Shown here: positions 46,092-55,193 of the stretch, piece by piece
Position numbering within the stretch: the stretch's first letter is position 1
Layout: the number at the start of each line of letters is the position of its first letter
Assembly (NCBI GenBank): GCA_028287565.1
Contig: JAQBPK010000054.1
Location: 25,169-89,168 of the forward strand
DNA: 64,000 nt
DNA from: Vulcanimicrobiota bacterium
GTDB lineage: Bacteria > Vulcanimicrobiota > Vulcanimicrobiia > Vulcanimicrobiales > Vulcanimicrobiaceae
Reading direction: 5' to 3'
Translations under genes and position numbers: made by a program
Notes under the pieces: model-generated
What the model was told of the DNA's origin: nothing
The model's input: the letters and a program-made list of their open reading frames with translations, nothing else
The model's database searches: none

Positions 46092-46470
46092 CGTATGGGG
46101 GTAGGGTCGCCGCCCGGCACACCTGTGCCAACCTCGCCCCCGCATCCCTAGCGCCGCGCCGCTCCACGCGGTACGATGGTCGCGAGGCGGCGGCGTATCG
46201 CGGCGACGCGATCCACACCCGACGTCGTCGCCTCCACGTTGACAGCCGCCGCGAATCGCCGTACGATGTGCGCGCTGGGGCGAGCGCCTCGAAGCCCTGG
46301 CGCCGAACCGGACCGCGGTTTTAGGCAGCGTCGGTCCCTCTCGCGCTCGGATACCGGCACTAGCGAAACTCTGGCCGTCGCCTTCACGGGCGGCGGCCTT
46401 TTGCCGTTTCAGCGCTCGTGCAGGAACAGCGCCGTCCGGCGACCTGGTTCGACGAGGTAGTACGCAATGC

Positions 46471-46659
46471 TCACGAGCGCGTCTCGCCCGTTGAGTCGGG
46501 CGGCAAGCGACGTCGCCGTGACGGCCGCTCCGGCACCATCACGCGCTCGACGAGCCGCCTCTCGCTCTCGGTGGGCTCGTATCGGTTGACGGCGAGCATG
46601 CTCTCGCGTGGGTCGCGCGTGCGGTCGCCATCGAACGGCCCGCCGACAAGCTCGATCAC
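46471..46659 (-). CDS. MIxLVGGPFDG family small phage protein, possibly frameshifted
   Basis: MIELVGGPFDGDRTRDPRESMLAVNRYEPTESER. Confidence 0.5.
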   Translation of the reverse strand: MIELVGGPFDGDRTRDPRESMLAVNRYEPTESERRLVERVMVPERPSRRRRLPPDSTGETRS

Positions 46660-46684
46660 GGCACCTCGGTCATCCGCTGCTCGG

Positions 46685-46861
46685 TCATCGCGGCGTCACC
46701 AACTCCTCGACGCGCGTGCACTGTTCGAACGTCACGTCCGCGAAGAACGGCGGCTGCTTCGCGACCCACGTCTCGGCGGCTTCTTGCGATTCGAAGGGGC
46801 CGTGCACGCGCTCCACGTCCGCGTCGTAGTCCGGCGTCATCTCGACGACGACCCAGGTCAC
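46685..46861 (-). CDS. hypothetical protein
   Basis: VTWVVVEMTPDYDADVERVHGPFESQEAAETWVAKQPPFF... Confidence 0.5.
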   Translation of the reverse strand: MTWVVVEMTPDYDADVERVHGPFESQEAAETWVAKQPPFFADVTFEQCTRVEELVTPR

Positions 46862-47055
46862 AGCTTCGGCCTGCGCTGGTTCGCGCCGTCCGTCCAGCGC
46901 AGCGGTGGTCCCACCCGTGCAAGCCGCGCGTTCGCGGCTGCGACCATGAGCGCGGTGCTGCGCGAAAGGCTGTCGTTGAGGTCGGCCATTCCGATCAAGA
47001 ACTTCCGCCACCGGCGGCGCTCAGACGGCGACAGGCGCTGGCGCGGGAACATCAT
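46858..47055 (-). CDS. hypothetical protein
   Basis: 65 aa, overlaps next start. Confidence 0.5.
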   Translation of the reverse strand: MMFPRQRLSPSERRRWRKFLIGMADLNDSLSRSTALMVAAANARLARVGPPLRWTDGANQRRPKL

Positions 47056-47103
47056 GCCGCCATCCTACCATGACCGCACGCCCGCCGCCGCGAACCCGGC
47101 CAT

Positions 47104-47313
47104 ATGCGATCCGACGAATGGAGCGATCTAGACGCGAGCGCGAGGGGGCGCGTGGAGGTGGCGCGCGATGCGTTAGTGGCCGCCGTCGGTGGAGGCGATC
47201 CGCTGAACTTCGACGAGGACCATATCGCGCTCGCGGTCGTGCGGGCCCTGTTCCCGGGCGAAGAACGGTGCGGGCCCGATTGCGGCGTGACGCACGCGCA
47301 CTACACGGTCTAA
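47104..47313 (+). CDS. hypothetical protein
   Basis: 69 aa. Confidence 0.45.
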   Translation: MRSDEWSDLDASARGRVEVARDALVAAVGGGDPLNFDEDHIALAVVRALFPGEERCGPDCGVTHAHYTV

Positions 47314-47337
47314 GGCCCGGGTCCCCGCGCACGCGGC

Positions 47338-47697
47338 GTGGAATTGGGCGGGATGGCGCACGTTGTGGATTCGCTGATCTGTCGCGACTACGGATACGCA
47401 TGGCGGGCCGGATGGCGCTGGGTGCTATGGTACGCGCGGTACCGACGATTCCTTGCCGCGCTCCGCACCGTCTGGTACACGCTGATTCTCGGTCACATCG
47501 GAGAAGCGTGTCGAGAATGCGGACGGCCGTATCTCCACTGGTGGGCCGCCGACGATCTCTATGCGAGCGCGACAGGCAAGGGCCGAAGATCAAACGGTGA
47601 AGCGGCGCCCGGTCTGTACTGTCTCGAATGCTTCGACCGCAAGGCACTCGCGCAGGGGATCAAGCTGCGCTGGATTCCCGAGAGGTGGACACCGTGA
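47338..47697 (+). CDS. Trp/Cys-rich hypothetical protein
   Basis: ACRECGRPYLHWW...LYCLECF. Confidence 0.55.
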   Translation: MELGGMAHVVDSLICRDYGYAWRAGWRWVLWYARYRRFLAALRTVWYTLILGHIGEACRECGRPYLHWWAADDLYASATGKGRRSNGEAAPGLYCLECFDRKALAQGIKLRWIPERWTP

Positions 47698-48242
47698 GCA
47701 CCTCGACCGGCGGCCCGCCCGGCCGCGACTGGACCGACGAGGACGCCGCCGAGACGTCCGCGATGTTCACCTGGCTGCGCGCGATAGCGTTCGATCCGGC
47801 GTCGTACGTGGTGACGCGCGACGGATGCAGCGCAACCGTGTCGTCGCGGCTGGCCGTGCAGATGCCGGAGAAGCGGGACGCGGATGGCACCGCGGCCGTT
47901 CCTACGCGGTCCCCTACCGTCGTGAGCAACGACCCACTCGGCGAAAGCGCGCGCGAGCGTCTCTGGGCGCACCCGGCGACGGTGCTGCCGCTTGTCGACG
48001 GCGTCGAGGTTCGAATCACGCCGAAGTCGCCGTTCATCGAACGCGGCGCGCCGCGAACCGCGCCCGCTCAGTGGCCGCCGCTCGGGACGGTGTTCGCGCC
48101 GCACTTCTCGCGCGCGGACGTGGAGCGCGCCGCCGATGCTGTCGCGAACTACGACAGGCACTCGGCGTTGACGAGCGTTGCTACGGTTCGCGCTGCGCTC
48201 CGCGCCGTGTTCCCGCACGCGACGTTTGAGGGCGAGACGTGA
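47694..48242 (+). CDS. hypothetical protein
   Basis: GTG start, GTGA coupling. Confidence 0.5.
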   Translation: MSTSTGGPPGRDWTDEDAAETSAMFTWLRAIAFDPASYVVTRDGCSATVSSRLAVQMPEKRDADGTAAVPTRSPTVVSNDPLGESARERLWAHPATVLPLVDGVEVRITPKSPFIERGAPRTAPAQWPPLGTVFAPHFSRADVERAADAVANYDRHSALTSVATVRAALRAVFPHATFEGET

Positions 48243-48502
48243 AAGGTCGACAACGCGGCGCACGGTACGATCCCGAGCCGCCGCACGCGCTCTGCGAGAT
48301 AAACGCGTTCTTGCGCGAGCATCTCGGCAAGCAACTCTTCATCGACTACGGCTTCCGCGACGAGGATAATCGCTCGTACTCCGATCTCGCGACGGCCGCT
48401 ATCGTGAACGAGGTTCGCATCCCGGTCGAAGTGCGACTCGTTGACGCCGAGGGCGAAGCCGTGTTTTGCACGGAATGCGTGCCCGCGAGCAACGCGTCGT
48501 GA
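48239..48502 (+). CDS. hypothetical protein
   Basis: GTG start, coupled. Confidence 0.45.
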   Translation: MKGRQRGARYDPEPPHALCEINAFLREHLGKQLFIDYGFRDEDNRSYSDLATAAIVNEVRIPVEVRLVDAEGEAVFCTECVPASNAS

Positions 48503-48717
48503 CCGCGCTCGACGTCATCCTCGCCGCGCTCCTCATCCTAGCACTCGGCCCGGCGCTCGCCTTCATCGCGGTCGCCATCGCGGTCCTCACGATGCGGCCG
48601 GACGACATAGCGGCGCAGAAGGCGCGACACGACGCGGCGATCGCGGAACTCGGGCGCGCGTTGACGGAATCGTTCGCGCCGATGCTGGCTGTGATTGCGG
48701 GAGCGTTGCGACGGTGA
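48499..48717 (+). CDS. small membrane protein
   Basis: VILAALLILALGPALAFIAVAIAVL. Confidence 0.5.
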   Translation: MTALDVILAALLILALGPALAFIAVAIAVLTMRPDDIAAQKARHDAAIAELGRALTESFAPMLAVIAGALRR

Positions 48718-48890
48718 GCCTCGTCGTCATCGTGATCGTCGCGATCCCTGTTCTCGCTGGAATAGCCTTCGCAGTCGTCGTGGAAGGCACGTACGCAGCG
48801 CTGCTCATGTGCGAGTCAGATGAGGAGCGCGCCGCGCTCCTCTCCACCTTGCCAAGGTTGGCACGCTGGGCGTTCGAGGTGACATGGTGA
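48714..48890 (+). CDS. small membrane protein
   Basis: SLVVIVIVAIPVLAGIAFAVVVEG. Confidence 0.5.
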   Translation: MSLVVIVIVAIPVLAGIAFAVVVEGTYAALLMCESDEERAALLSTLPRLARWAFEVTW

Positions 48891-49303
48891 CTGCCGACCG
48901 TGGTGAGAACGCCAGCAGACTGCGTCTGCACAACTGCCAGGCTGGCTGTCGCGACCACCGTGTCCAGGTATGGTTCGCGGACGGCAGCGAACGCACCATG
49001 CTGTATGACGAGTACCGCGACCTGGAGCTCGCGAACCTACGAGCCGTGCGATTCCTGTCCTACTTCGATGCCGATCCGCCGCAACCGCCGGGCGAAGACG
49101 ACGAGATTCGCGTCTACTATCCCGACGGCACAACCGAGACGATGACGCGCGCCGCGCATCGGCAGAAGTTGCTCGCGTGGATCGCGCCATTCGTGCATCC
49201 GGGCGATGACGTGCAGGTCAGCTGTGACGGCATGAGCGTGCGCGTTCATCGGCGTTCGCCGGGCGTGATTCCGATCGGCCCGCCGTGGGTGAGCATCGGG
49301 TGA
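48884..49303 (+). CDS. hypothetical protein
   Basis: 139 aa. Confidence 0.5.
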   Translation: MVTADRGENASRLRLHNCQAGCRDHRVQVWFADGSERTMLYDEYRDLELANLRAVRFLSYFDADPPQPPGEDDEIRVYYPDGTTETMTRAAHRQKLLAWIAPFVHPGDDVQVSCDGMSVRVHRRSPGVIPIGPPWVSIG

Positions 49304-49454
49304 GCGGCGAGAAGCGCCCGATACTGGATGTTCGCGCTTGGTGGTATCTCGGACGGGAAGGCGACGCGACGACGTTTCAATTTGGCGACGCGCCGCCATC
49401 GTACGAACTTGAGTACGCCCGCGTCACCGATCCCGAACCCGAACCGGACGAAGC

Positions 49455-49712
49455 CTAACCCCGCCCAAACCGCCCCACATCGAAATGCGCCGCCAGCGAG
49501 TCGGCGATCACCCGCGCCGTCTCAGCCGTGCGCTCCGGCGTGAACGCGACACGGTCGCCGATGCGGATAACGACGTGCGCCGGCTCATCCTCGACGATGA
49601 TCTCTGCGGCACCGTAGCGCAGTACAACCGTCTTGCCGCGCCGGGTCGCGCGCACGTCGAGCTTGGCGCGCAGGGCGGCGACGAGGGCGTGGGTCCAAGC
49701 TTCGAACGTCAC
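49455..49712 (-). CDS. hypothetical protein
   Basis: VTFEAWTHALVAALRAKLDVRATRRGKTVVLRYGAAEIIVEDEP... Confidence 0.5.
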   Translation of the reverse strand: MTFEAWTHALVAALRAKLDVRATRRGKTVVLRYGAAEIIVEDEPAHVVIRIGDRVAFTPERTAETARVIADSLAAHFDVGRFGRG

Positions 49713-49797
49713 CAGCCGTAGAAGTCGCGGTGCGCGGCGACCGCGTTGAGAATGTCGTCGTCTGAGAGCGGGCCTGGGTCGGGCAGCGCGGCGCCGT

Positions 49798-50241
49798 TCA
49801 TCGGTCGGAACGCGCGTGGCTGAACGCGCTTCGCACGAACTCGACGACCTCGCGCTCGGTCGCGCCGATGGTCGCGGCGCGCTTCGCACACTCGTACACG
49901 GCGGCGATCTGCCATCGCCGTTCGTCGTCACCGTGCTTAGCTGGATCGTATTGCTCGGACACCGTGAGCGCGTAGGGCTTGCCAAAGCCGAGGCGGATGT
50001 ACGCGAGTTCGATTGCCGTCTCGACGAGCGCGCGAATCTCATGCTCGGTCCGCGTATCGCCCGAGCGCAGCGCGCGCTCGACGCCGGGGATCGTCTCGGC
50101 CGCGCGGTCGCGCGTGACGAGTACCAGCGCGGTCGCCAGTACGATCTCGGCGTCCGTCTCCGGCAGCGCGCGCACCGCGTCGCACACGACGCGGCCGGCG
50201 GCGTCCATCTGATCGCTGCGCGCAACGAACCTATCTTCCAC
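49798..50241 (-). CDS. hypothetical protein
   Basis: 147 aa. Confidence 0.55.
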   Translation of the reverse strand: MEDRFVARSDQMDAAGRVVCDAVRALPETDAEIVLATALVLVTRDRAAETIPGVERALRSGDTRTEHEIRALVETAIELAYIRLGFGKPYALTVSEQYDPAKHGDDERRWQIAAVYECAKRAATIGATEREVVEFVRSAFSHARSDR

Positions 50242-50373
50242 GGCACGCAGTTCCGAGCGGCGCGTGGACGACTTGGCCGCCGCTCAGCGGATACCGAATC
50301 GAGAGCGTCGGGATGAAGGTGTCGCCGTCGAACGAGACCACGTCCTGCCACGCCGGGAGATAGCGGTCGGCGA

Positions 50374-50700
50374 TCATGGCTTGCGCTTCGCGCGCGGGCG
50401 CTTCGGCGTGGCCGCAGGAGCCGGCTTCTTCGGAACCGGCTTCGGCGGCAACGTCGCTCCGTGTCGCTCCGCCTCTTCGACGACGAGCTCGCCCACGGCG
50501 GCGGACTTGCTTCTGACTCCGCGTCGGGCGACGACGAAGTCCAGAGCTGCGCGCTCGCGCGGGTCGAGTGTAATCTCGATACCGCGCGCACGGTCCTCCT
50601 CTTCGAATCCCGGATGGCCGCGCCGGTTCCCGGTCGCTTTGCGGACCACGTCCGGCCGATTAGAAACCCGGGCAGAAAACCCTTGCGTCGGCGTCGTCAC
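50374..50700 (-). CDS. RHH-like regulator with Lys/Pro-rich tail
   Basis: GIEITLDPRERAALDFVVARRGVRSKSAAVGELVVEEAERHG; GTG start 6 nt after TATAAT. Confidence 0.5.
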   Translation of the reverse strand: MTTPTQGFSARVSNRPDVVRKATGNRRGHPGFEEEDRARGIEITLDPRERAALDFVVARRGVRSKSAAVGELVVEEAERHGATLPPKPVPKKPAPAATPKRPRAKRKP

Positions 50701-50749
50701 GGTGCTATTATATACCCGGACGACAAAATGCACCATAGGGAAGACGAAG

Positions 50750-50935
50750 ATGCCGCACAGCCTCACCAACACCCACCGCTCGAACCTCCGCCGCATCCCG
50801 GTCGCGCTGCACTACCGCGCACACCTCGCGGCCGATCCTCCGTGCGGCAACCGCTACGGGCGCGCGACGAGCCACCGCGACGCCGTGACGTGCCGCGAAT
50901 GCCGCGAGGGGCTCGGGCTGAAGGACGCGGCGTGA
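50750..50935 (+). CDS. hypothetical protein
   Basis: MPHSLTNTHRSNLRRIPVALHYRAHLAADPPCGN... divergent. Confidence 0.5.
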   Translation: MPHSLTNTHRSNLRRIPVALHYRAHLAADPPCGNRYGRATSHRDAVTCRECREGLGLKDAA

Positions 50936-51072
50936 TGGCGACCTACTTCCCGCCCGTGGTCACCGAAGGAATCGCGCCGCATCCGTTCGCCGGCGACCGT
51001 GACGGGCCGTGCACGAGTTGCGGCGACCCGTTGTGGACGCATGATGAACCCGATGCGAGCGAGGTGGCGTGA
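50935..51072 (+). CDS. small Cys protein
   Basis: GPCTSCGDPLWTH. Confidence 0.45.
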   Translation: MATYFPPVVTEGIAPHPFAGDRDGPCTSCGDPLWTHDEPDASEVA

Positions 51073-51296
51073 TGCGCTTTCAGCTCACCATCGAACTCCG
51101 CGACGGCATGACGGGCGGCTCAGTCGCTCGCGCGATCCGCGGCGTTGCCGCTATCCTGAAAGCGTACCGCGCAAACGTCGCGCTATCTCCGCTGACAACG
51201 AGCGGCGCGGGCGGGCTGATCGAGTCGGCGCTGACCGTGCGTGATTTGCAAGGGCGCGTCATCGGCTCGTGGTCCGTCACGGAGGACGAGTCGTGA
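51072..51296 (+). CDS. hypothetical protein
   Basis: 74 aa coupled. Confidence 0.5.
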   Translation: MRFQLTIELRDGMTGGSVARAIRGVAAILKAYRANVALSPLTTSGAGGLIESALTVRDLQGRVIGSWSVTEDES

Positions 51297-51685
51297 TGCG
51301 CCCCGATACCGCGAAGGCCCCCGCCGACACTCTCGCGATGCTCGATGCAGCGCTGGCTCGCGCAGACAGATACGGACGCATACAGTACGCTCGCGTCGCG
51401 AAGGGGCAAGTCGTCGATTACGCTGCGATTGGTTCGACCTTCGAGGATGACGCGGACTTCGTCGTTCTCCCGCATTCGTTCGCCACGCCCGGCGTCGTAT
51501 TCTGTGATGACAGCCGCGGCTTCGTTCACCCGTTCGACGAGGCTCGTCGGCTCTTGGCGAACGATGCGCCAGAGGCACTCTGCTCCTGCGGCCACGTAGC
51601 AGGGTCGATGAACTGTTCGAACATGAGCGCCGAAGCGCACGGCGGCGGGACACTCGCGCTTCCGCCGAGCGAGGCAAACCGATGA
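51296..51685 (+). CDS. hypothetical protein
   Basis: 129 aa coupled. Confidence 0.5.
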   Translation: MRPDTAKAPADTLAMLDAALARADRYGRIQYARVAKGQVVDYAAIGSTFEDDADFVVLPHSFATPGVVFCDDSRGFVHPFDEARRLLANDAPEALCSCGHVAGSMNCSNMSAEAHGGGTLALPPSEANR

Positions 51686-52119
51686 CAAACACCGCGAAGG
51701 CCCTGAGCGCCGCGGAACTCGTGAAGCTGGCGGAGGAGGCTGCGACGGAGTGGTTCGCGCGATCCACCCGTATCACGAAGGGCGTTCCGTACATGTGCGT
51801 CTACGAGGACGGCTTATACGACTACGCCACGAAGTTGCTGACGCAATGCCAAGGCGTCAACGGATTCGACCTCGTCTTCTGTGCCCCGCTCACCCCCGAG
51901 AACGTCGCCTCCCCGCTCGCGCTGAAAAGGGCGCTGCTCGCGAGCGCGATCGTGGTCGAACCCTCGACGCCACGAAGCCCGCGATGGTTCTTCGCAAAGC
52001 TGGGTGGCCGAATGATCGCTACGCCCGCGAAAAACGGAGAAGGACCGACGCCGGAGATCGCGCTATCGCGCGGCCTCGACGCCCTACTCGCGTCTCCCCC
52101 GCCCGTGGAGAAGGCGTGA
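51682..52119 (+). CDS. hypothetical protein
   Basis: 145 aa coupled. Confidence 0.5.
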   Translation: MTNTAKALSAAELVKLAEEAATEWFARSTRITKGVPYMCVYEDGLYDYATKLLTQCQGVNGFDLVFCAPLTPENVASPLALKRALLASAIVVEPSTPRSPRWFFAKLGGRMIATPAKNGEGPTPEIALSRGLDALLASPPPVEKA

Positions 52120-52514
52120 TGGCCGACAAACCGCCGATCCGCGCCGATGCAGCCGAATGCCACATCGTCTCGTACGCCGATTTCGTGCGAATGCCGGAAG
52201 GGACGATCTTCTCGACGTGGGAGCCGAACATCGTTGGCGAGCCGATGGTGAAAGGCGAGACGTGGTTCGACGAAGACGGAAGCCCGCTCGACTTCATCGA
52301 GTCCACGCTCGGCGCTCGTCTGTATCTCGAAGACAAAGGGGGCGTCGACCACCGCAACCCACGCATCGCGGTCGACCGAATCGCCGGTCGTAACGGACTG
52401 TTTGAGCGCGAGGCGGAGTTTATCGTGTATCCGCCCGCCGCGATCCGACTGATGATCGCACGACTTAAAGAGGCGTTGGCGGCGTCTGCCTCGGGCGAAA
52501 CGGAGGGTGCGTGA
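52119..52514 (+). CDS. hypothetical protein
   Basis: 131 aa coupled. Confidence 0.5.
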   Translation: MADKPPIRADAAECHIVSYADFVRMPEGTIFSTWEPNIVGEPMVKGETWFDEDGSPLDFIESTLGARLYLEDKGGVDHRNPRIAVDRIAGRNGLFEREAEFIVYPPAAIRLMIARLKEALAASASGETEGA

Positions 52515-52651
52515 TGCACATTCAACCTGACGCGTGGTGGTGGGCAGTCGCCGGTGCCGGGCTCGGCATTCTGTGGAGCATCCAAGCCGCGCTCTATCGT
52601 ATCGCTCGCGCCGTCGAAGCGGCGAACGACATTGCGCGGAAGGAACGCTGA
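52514..52651 (+). CDS. 45-aa single-TM protein
   Basis: MHIQPDAWWWAVAGAGLGILWSIQAALYRIARAVEAANDIARKER. Confidence 0.5.
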   Translation: MHIQPDAWWWAVAGAGLGILWSIQAALYRIARAVEAANDIARKER

Positions 52652-53106
52652 TGGCTGAGCACAACGCTGCCGAGATCGTCGGGCTGGCGCGCGAGATCGT
52701 CCCGAAGCAATACGACGGCGCGCGGCGGATGGCTGCGCGATACAAGCACGAGTACATGAACGTCGTTCGCGACGTCACGGGCGAAGCGGCGGCCTACACG
52801 ACGCGCTACCGTCCCAGCGAGAAAGCCGTGCTCTCCGCGCCGCTAAACGCCGAGACGACGGCTTCACCCGAGGCGCTCTCGCGCGCGCTGGTCGCCAGCC
52901 GCATCGTCGTCGAGGACGCATGGCTCCTGCGCGGCTACAAGACCGCGCGGCTGACCGGCATCGGCGGTATCCGATCATTCAGCACGTCGGGCAGCGAGGA
53001 GGATGCGCGCAACGGGCTGCTCGACCACCTGTTCGCAACGGAGCCCGACGCAGCCCACGCGCGCCTCGTCGAGTCCATCGTGTTCGATGCGGAGGGGACG
53101 TCGTAG
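52651..53106 (+). CDS. hypothetical protein
   Basis: 151 aa coupled. Confidence 0.5.
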   Translation: MAEHNAAEIVGLAREIVPKQYDGARRMAARYKHEYMNVVRDVTGEAAAYTTRYRPSEKAVLSAPLNAETTASPEALSRALVASRIVVEDAWLLRGYKTARLTGIGGIRSFSTSGSEEDARNGLLDHLFATEPDAAHARLVESIVFDAEGTS

Positions 53107-53873
53107 TGCGATTCTTCGTCGGCCTGCACCATCCGCACGTCGCCGGGCGATTCGCCACCGCGTTCATCAGCGTCAACGCGCTCCGTCGCCGCAAGGGCGC
53201 GTTCCCGGCGCAGGACTGGATCATGGACAGCGGCGCGTTCTCGACGATTGCCAAGCACGGCGGCTATCCCGAACCTGTCTCCGAATACGCTGCCGAAATC
53301 CGGCGCTGGGCCGCGAACGGCAACCTGCTTGCGGCGGTCGCGCAGGACTACATGTGCGAGGCGTGGATGCTCGCGAAGACGGGGCTCACCGTCGCGGATC
53401 ATCAGCGCCTCACCATCGAACGCTACGATGAGCTAGCCGCAAACGACACGGCGGGTGTGTGCGTCATGCCGGTGTTGCAGGGCTTCGAGCCCGCCGAGTA
53501 CGTCGCGCACCTTCGCGCCTACGGCACTCGCCTCGCGCCCGGCGCATGGGTCGGCGTCGGCTCGGTCTGCAAGCGCAACGGCAATGCAGCCACCATCGAA
53601 GCCGTGCTGCGCGCAATCAAGAACGAGCGCCCCGACCTGCGCCTGCACGGGTTCGGGCTGAAGACCACGGCGCTCGCGTCGGAAGCGGTGCGCGAGCTGC
53701 TCGACACCGCCGATAGCATGGCGTGGTCGTACGCCGCTCGGCGACAGGGCCGCGACGCGAACGATTGGACTGAAGCACGCCGGTTCGCCGATCTCATCGA
53801 GACCATGCCGATCCAGCGCCGGCTGTTCGCGCAGCGCGCATCGTGGCGACCGGCGGAAGCGGCGCTGGCGTGA
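53106..53873 (+). CDS. DpdA-like DNA 7-deazaguanine transglycosylase (TGT-fold) candidate
   Basis: FISVNALRRRKGAFPAQDWIMDSGAFSTIAKHGGYPEPVSEYAAEIRRWAA...MPVLQGFEPAEYVAHLRAYG...VGVGSVCKRNG...LHGFGLKTTAL...ADSMAWSYAARRQG. Confidence 0.7.
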   Translation: MRFFVGLHHPHVAGRFATAFISVNALRRRKGAFPAQDWIMDSGAFSTIAKHGGYPEPVSEYAAEIRRWAANGNLLAAVAQDYMCEAWMLAKTGLTVADHQRLTIERYDELAANDTAGVCVMPVLQGFEPAEYVAHLRAYGTRLAPGAWVGVGSVCKRNGNAATIEAVLRAIKNERPDLRLHGFGLKTTALASEAVRELLDTADSMAWSYAARRQGRDANDWTEARRFADLIETMPIQRRLFAQRASWRPAEAALA

Positions 53874-54745
53874 AGCCTGACGCCTACCAGATCCTCGTCC
53901 ACTGGATCACCGAGCGCGAGACCATCCGGCGCAAGAAGGAAGCGGGCGAGCCGCGCCCATGGACGAGCGATCCGATCCTCGCGGAATGGCGCTTCTGCAA
54001 CGTGAACCGCTGCGACGACCGCGAGACGCGCTGGATCTTTGAGCACATCATCGCGGCGCACGCCGACTCCGAGACGCTGTGGTTCAACCTCGCGATCGCG
54101 CGGTTCGTGAATTGGTCGCCCGCGCTCGCCCACATCGGGTACTTCGACGAATGGAATGCCGAGCATTTCGTCTGCGCCGTCCTCGACATGCAGCGCCACG
54201 GCGAGAAGGTCTACACGGGCGCGTACATGATCCCGGCCGGCGGCTCAGGTGTCCCGAAGCACGAGTTCCTCGCGGACGAGGTGTTCACTCCGCTCTGGCG
54301 GCTGCGCGGCGAGCGCCCGTGGGCGAAGCAGTGCTCGGAATGGGACGCGTTCTTCCGGCGCGTCCGGTGCATGGGCGACTTCCTGCGTAACCAGATCATC
54401 ACCGATATGAAGTACACGGCGGACTTACCACGGGACGCGACGCCGGATTGGACGTGGTTCGTGCTCGCCGGGCCGGGAACGCAGCGGGGACTCAGCCGCC
54501 TCCACGGCCGTCCGCTCGATACGAAATGGCGCGTTGACAATTCATGCTACGCGCTCTACGGGCTACGCGACCGACTGCGGGCGGACGGCGTTCTCGCCGA
54601 GACGCCGACAATCTTCGACGACCTGAACAACGTCTCGAATTGCATGTGCGAGTTCGATAAGTATTCGCGCGTGCTCCTCGGCGAAGGAACGCCGCGCGCG
54701 CGGTATGCGCCGCGGGTGATGGGTCTGTTCGGCGCGACGGGCTGA
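53870..54745 (+). CDS. hmU DNA kinase / alpha-glutamyl-putrescinyl-thymine pyrophosphorylase-like base hypermodification protein
   Basis: WRFCNVNRCDDRETRWIFEHIIAAHAD...VLAGPGTQRGLSRLHGRPL...NCMCEFDKYSRVLLGEGTPRARY. Confidence 0.7.
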   Translation: MKPDAYQILVHWITERETIRRKKEAGEPRPWTSDPILAEWRFCNVNRCDDRETRWIFEHIIAAHADSETLWFNLAIARFVNWSPALAHIGYFDEWNAEHFVCAVLDMQRHGEKVYTGAYMIPAGGSGVPKHEFLADEVFTPLWRLRGERPWAKQCSEWDAFFRRVRCMGDFLRNQIITDMKYTADLPRDATPDWTWFVLAGPGTQRGLSRLHGRPLDTKWRVDNSCYALYGLRDRLRADGVLAETPTIFDDLNNVSNCMCEFDKYSRVLLGEGTPRARYAPRVMGLFGATG

Positions 54746-54749
54746 CCAG

Positions 54750-55101
54750 CTACCGCCGCCACCGCCGCAGGATCTCCGCGCGCGGCTCCCGCCAGCGTCA
54801 TCCGCCCTGAGCAAACTGCCGCATGCAGCGCGTTCTCGTCGCGGTCCTTCGCCTTCGCCTCGGCACGCGGTTGCGGCGCGAGGTTCGCGACGTCGTTCGT
54901 CCCCGCCAGCTCCAGCGGTATGACGTGGTCGAGCGTCCAACCGCGACGCTGACCGCGCGGGATGCCGGCGGCGGCGTAGACGCGATCGCGCACGTCGCGC
55001 GGCACGTGACGGTGGGCGCGCGCGTAGCCCGGCGTGCAGACCTGCGCGGCCGTCACGGTCGGATCGAACGCGCCCAGCGCGACGGCCAGCAGTAGTACCA
55101 T
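54750..55101 (-). pseudogene. exported HNH-type protein, apparently frameshifted near its C-terminus
   Basis: MVLLLAVALGAFDPTVTAAQVCTPGY...RGWTLDHVIPLELAGTNDVANLAPQPRAEAKAKDRDENALH; +1 frame restores AEPRAEILRRWRR-stop. Confidence 0.6.
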
Positions 55102-55193
55102 GCGCGTTAGTCCGTCGCCGAAGCACGCCTCCCTGCGCGACGAAGCCCGAGCTGGCGAAACCCGGGCTTCGTTCACCGCGCCGCGGGCGGCGG

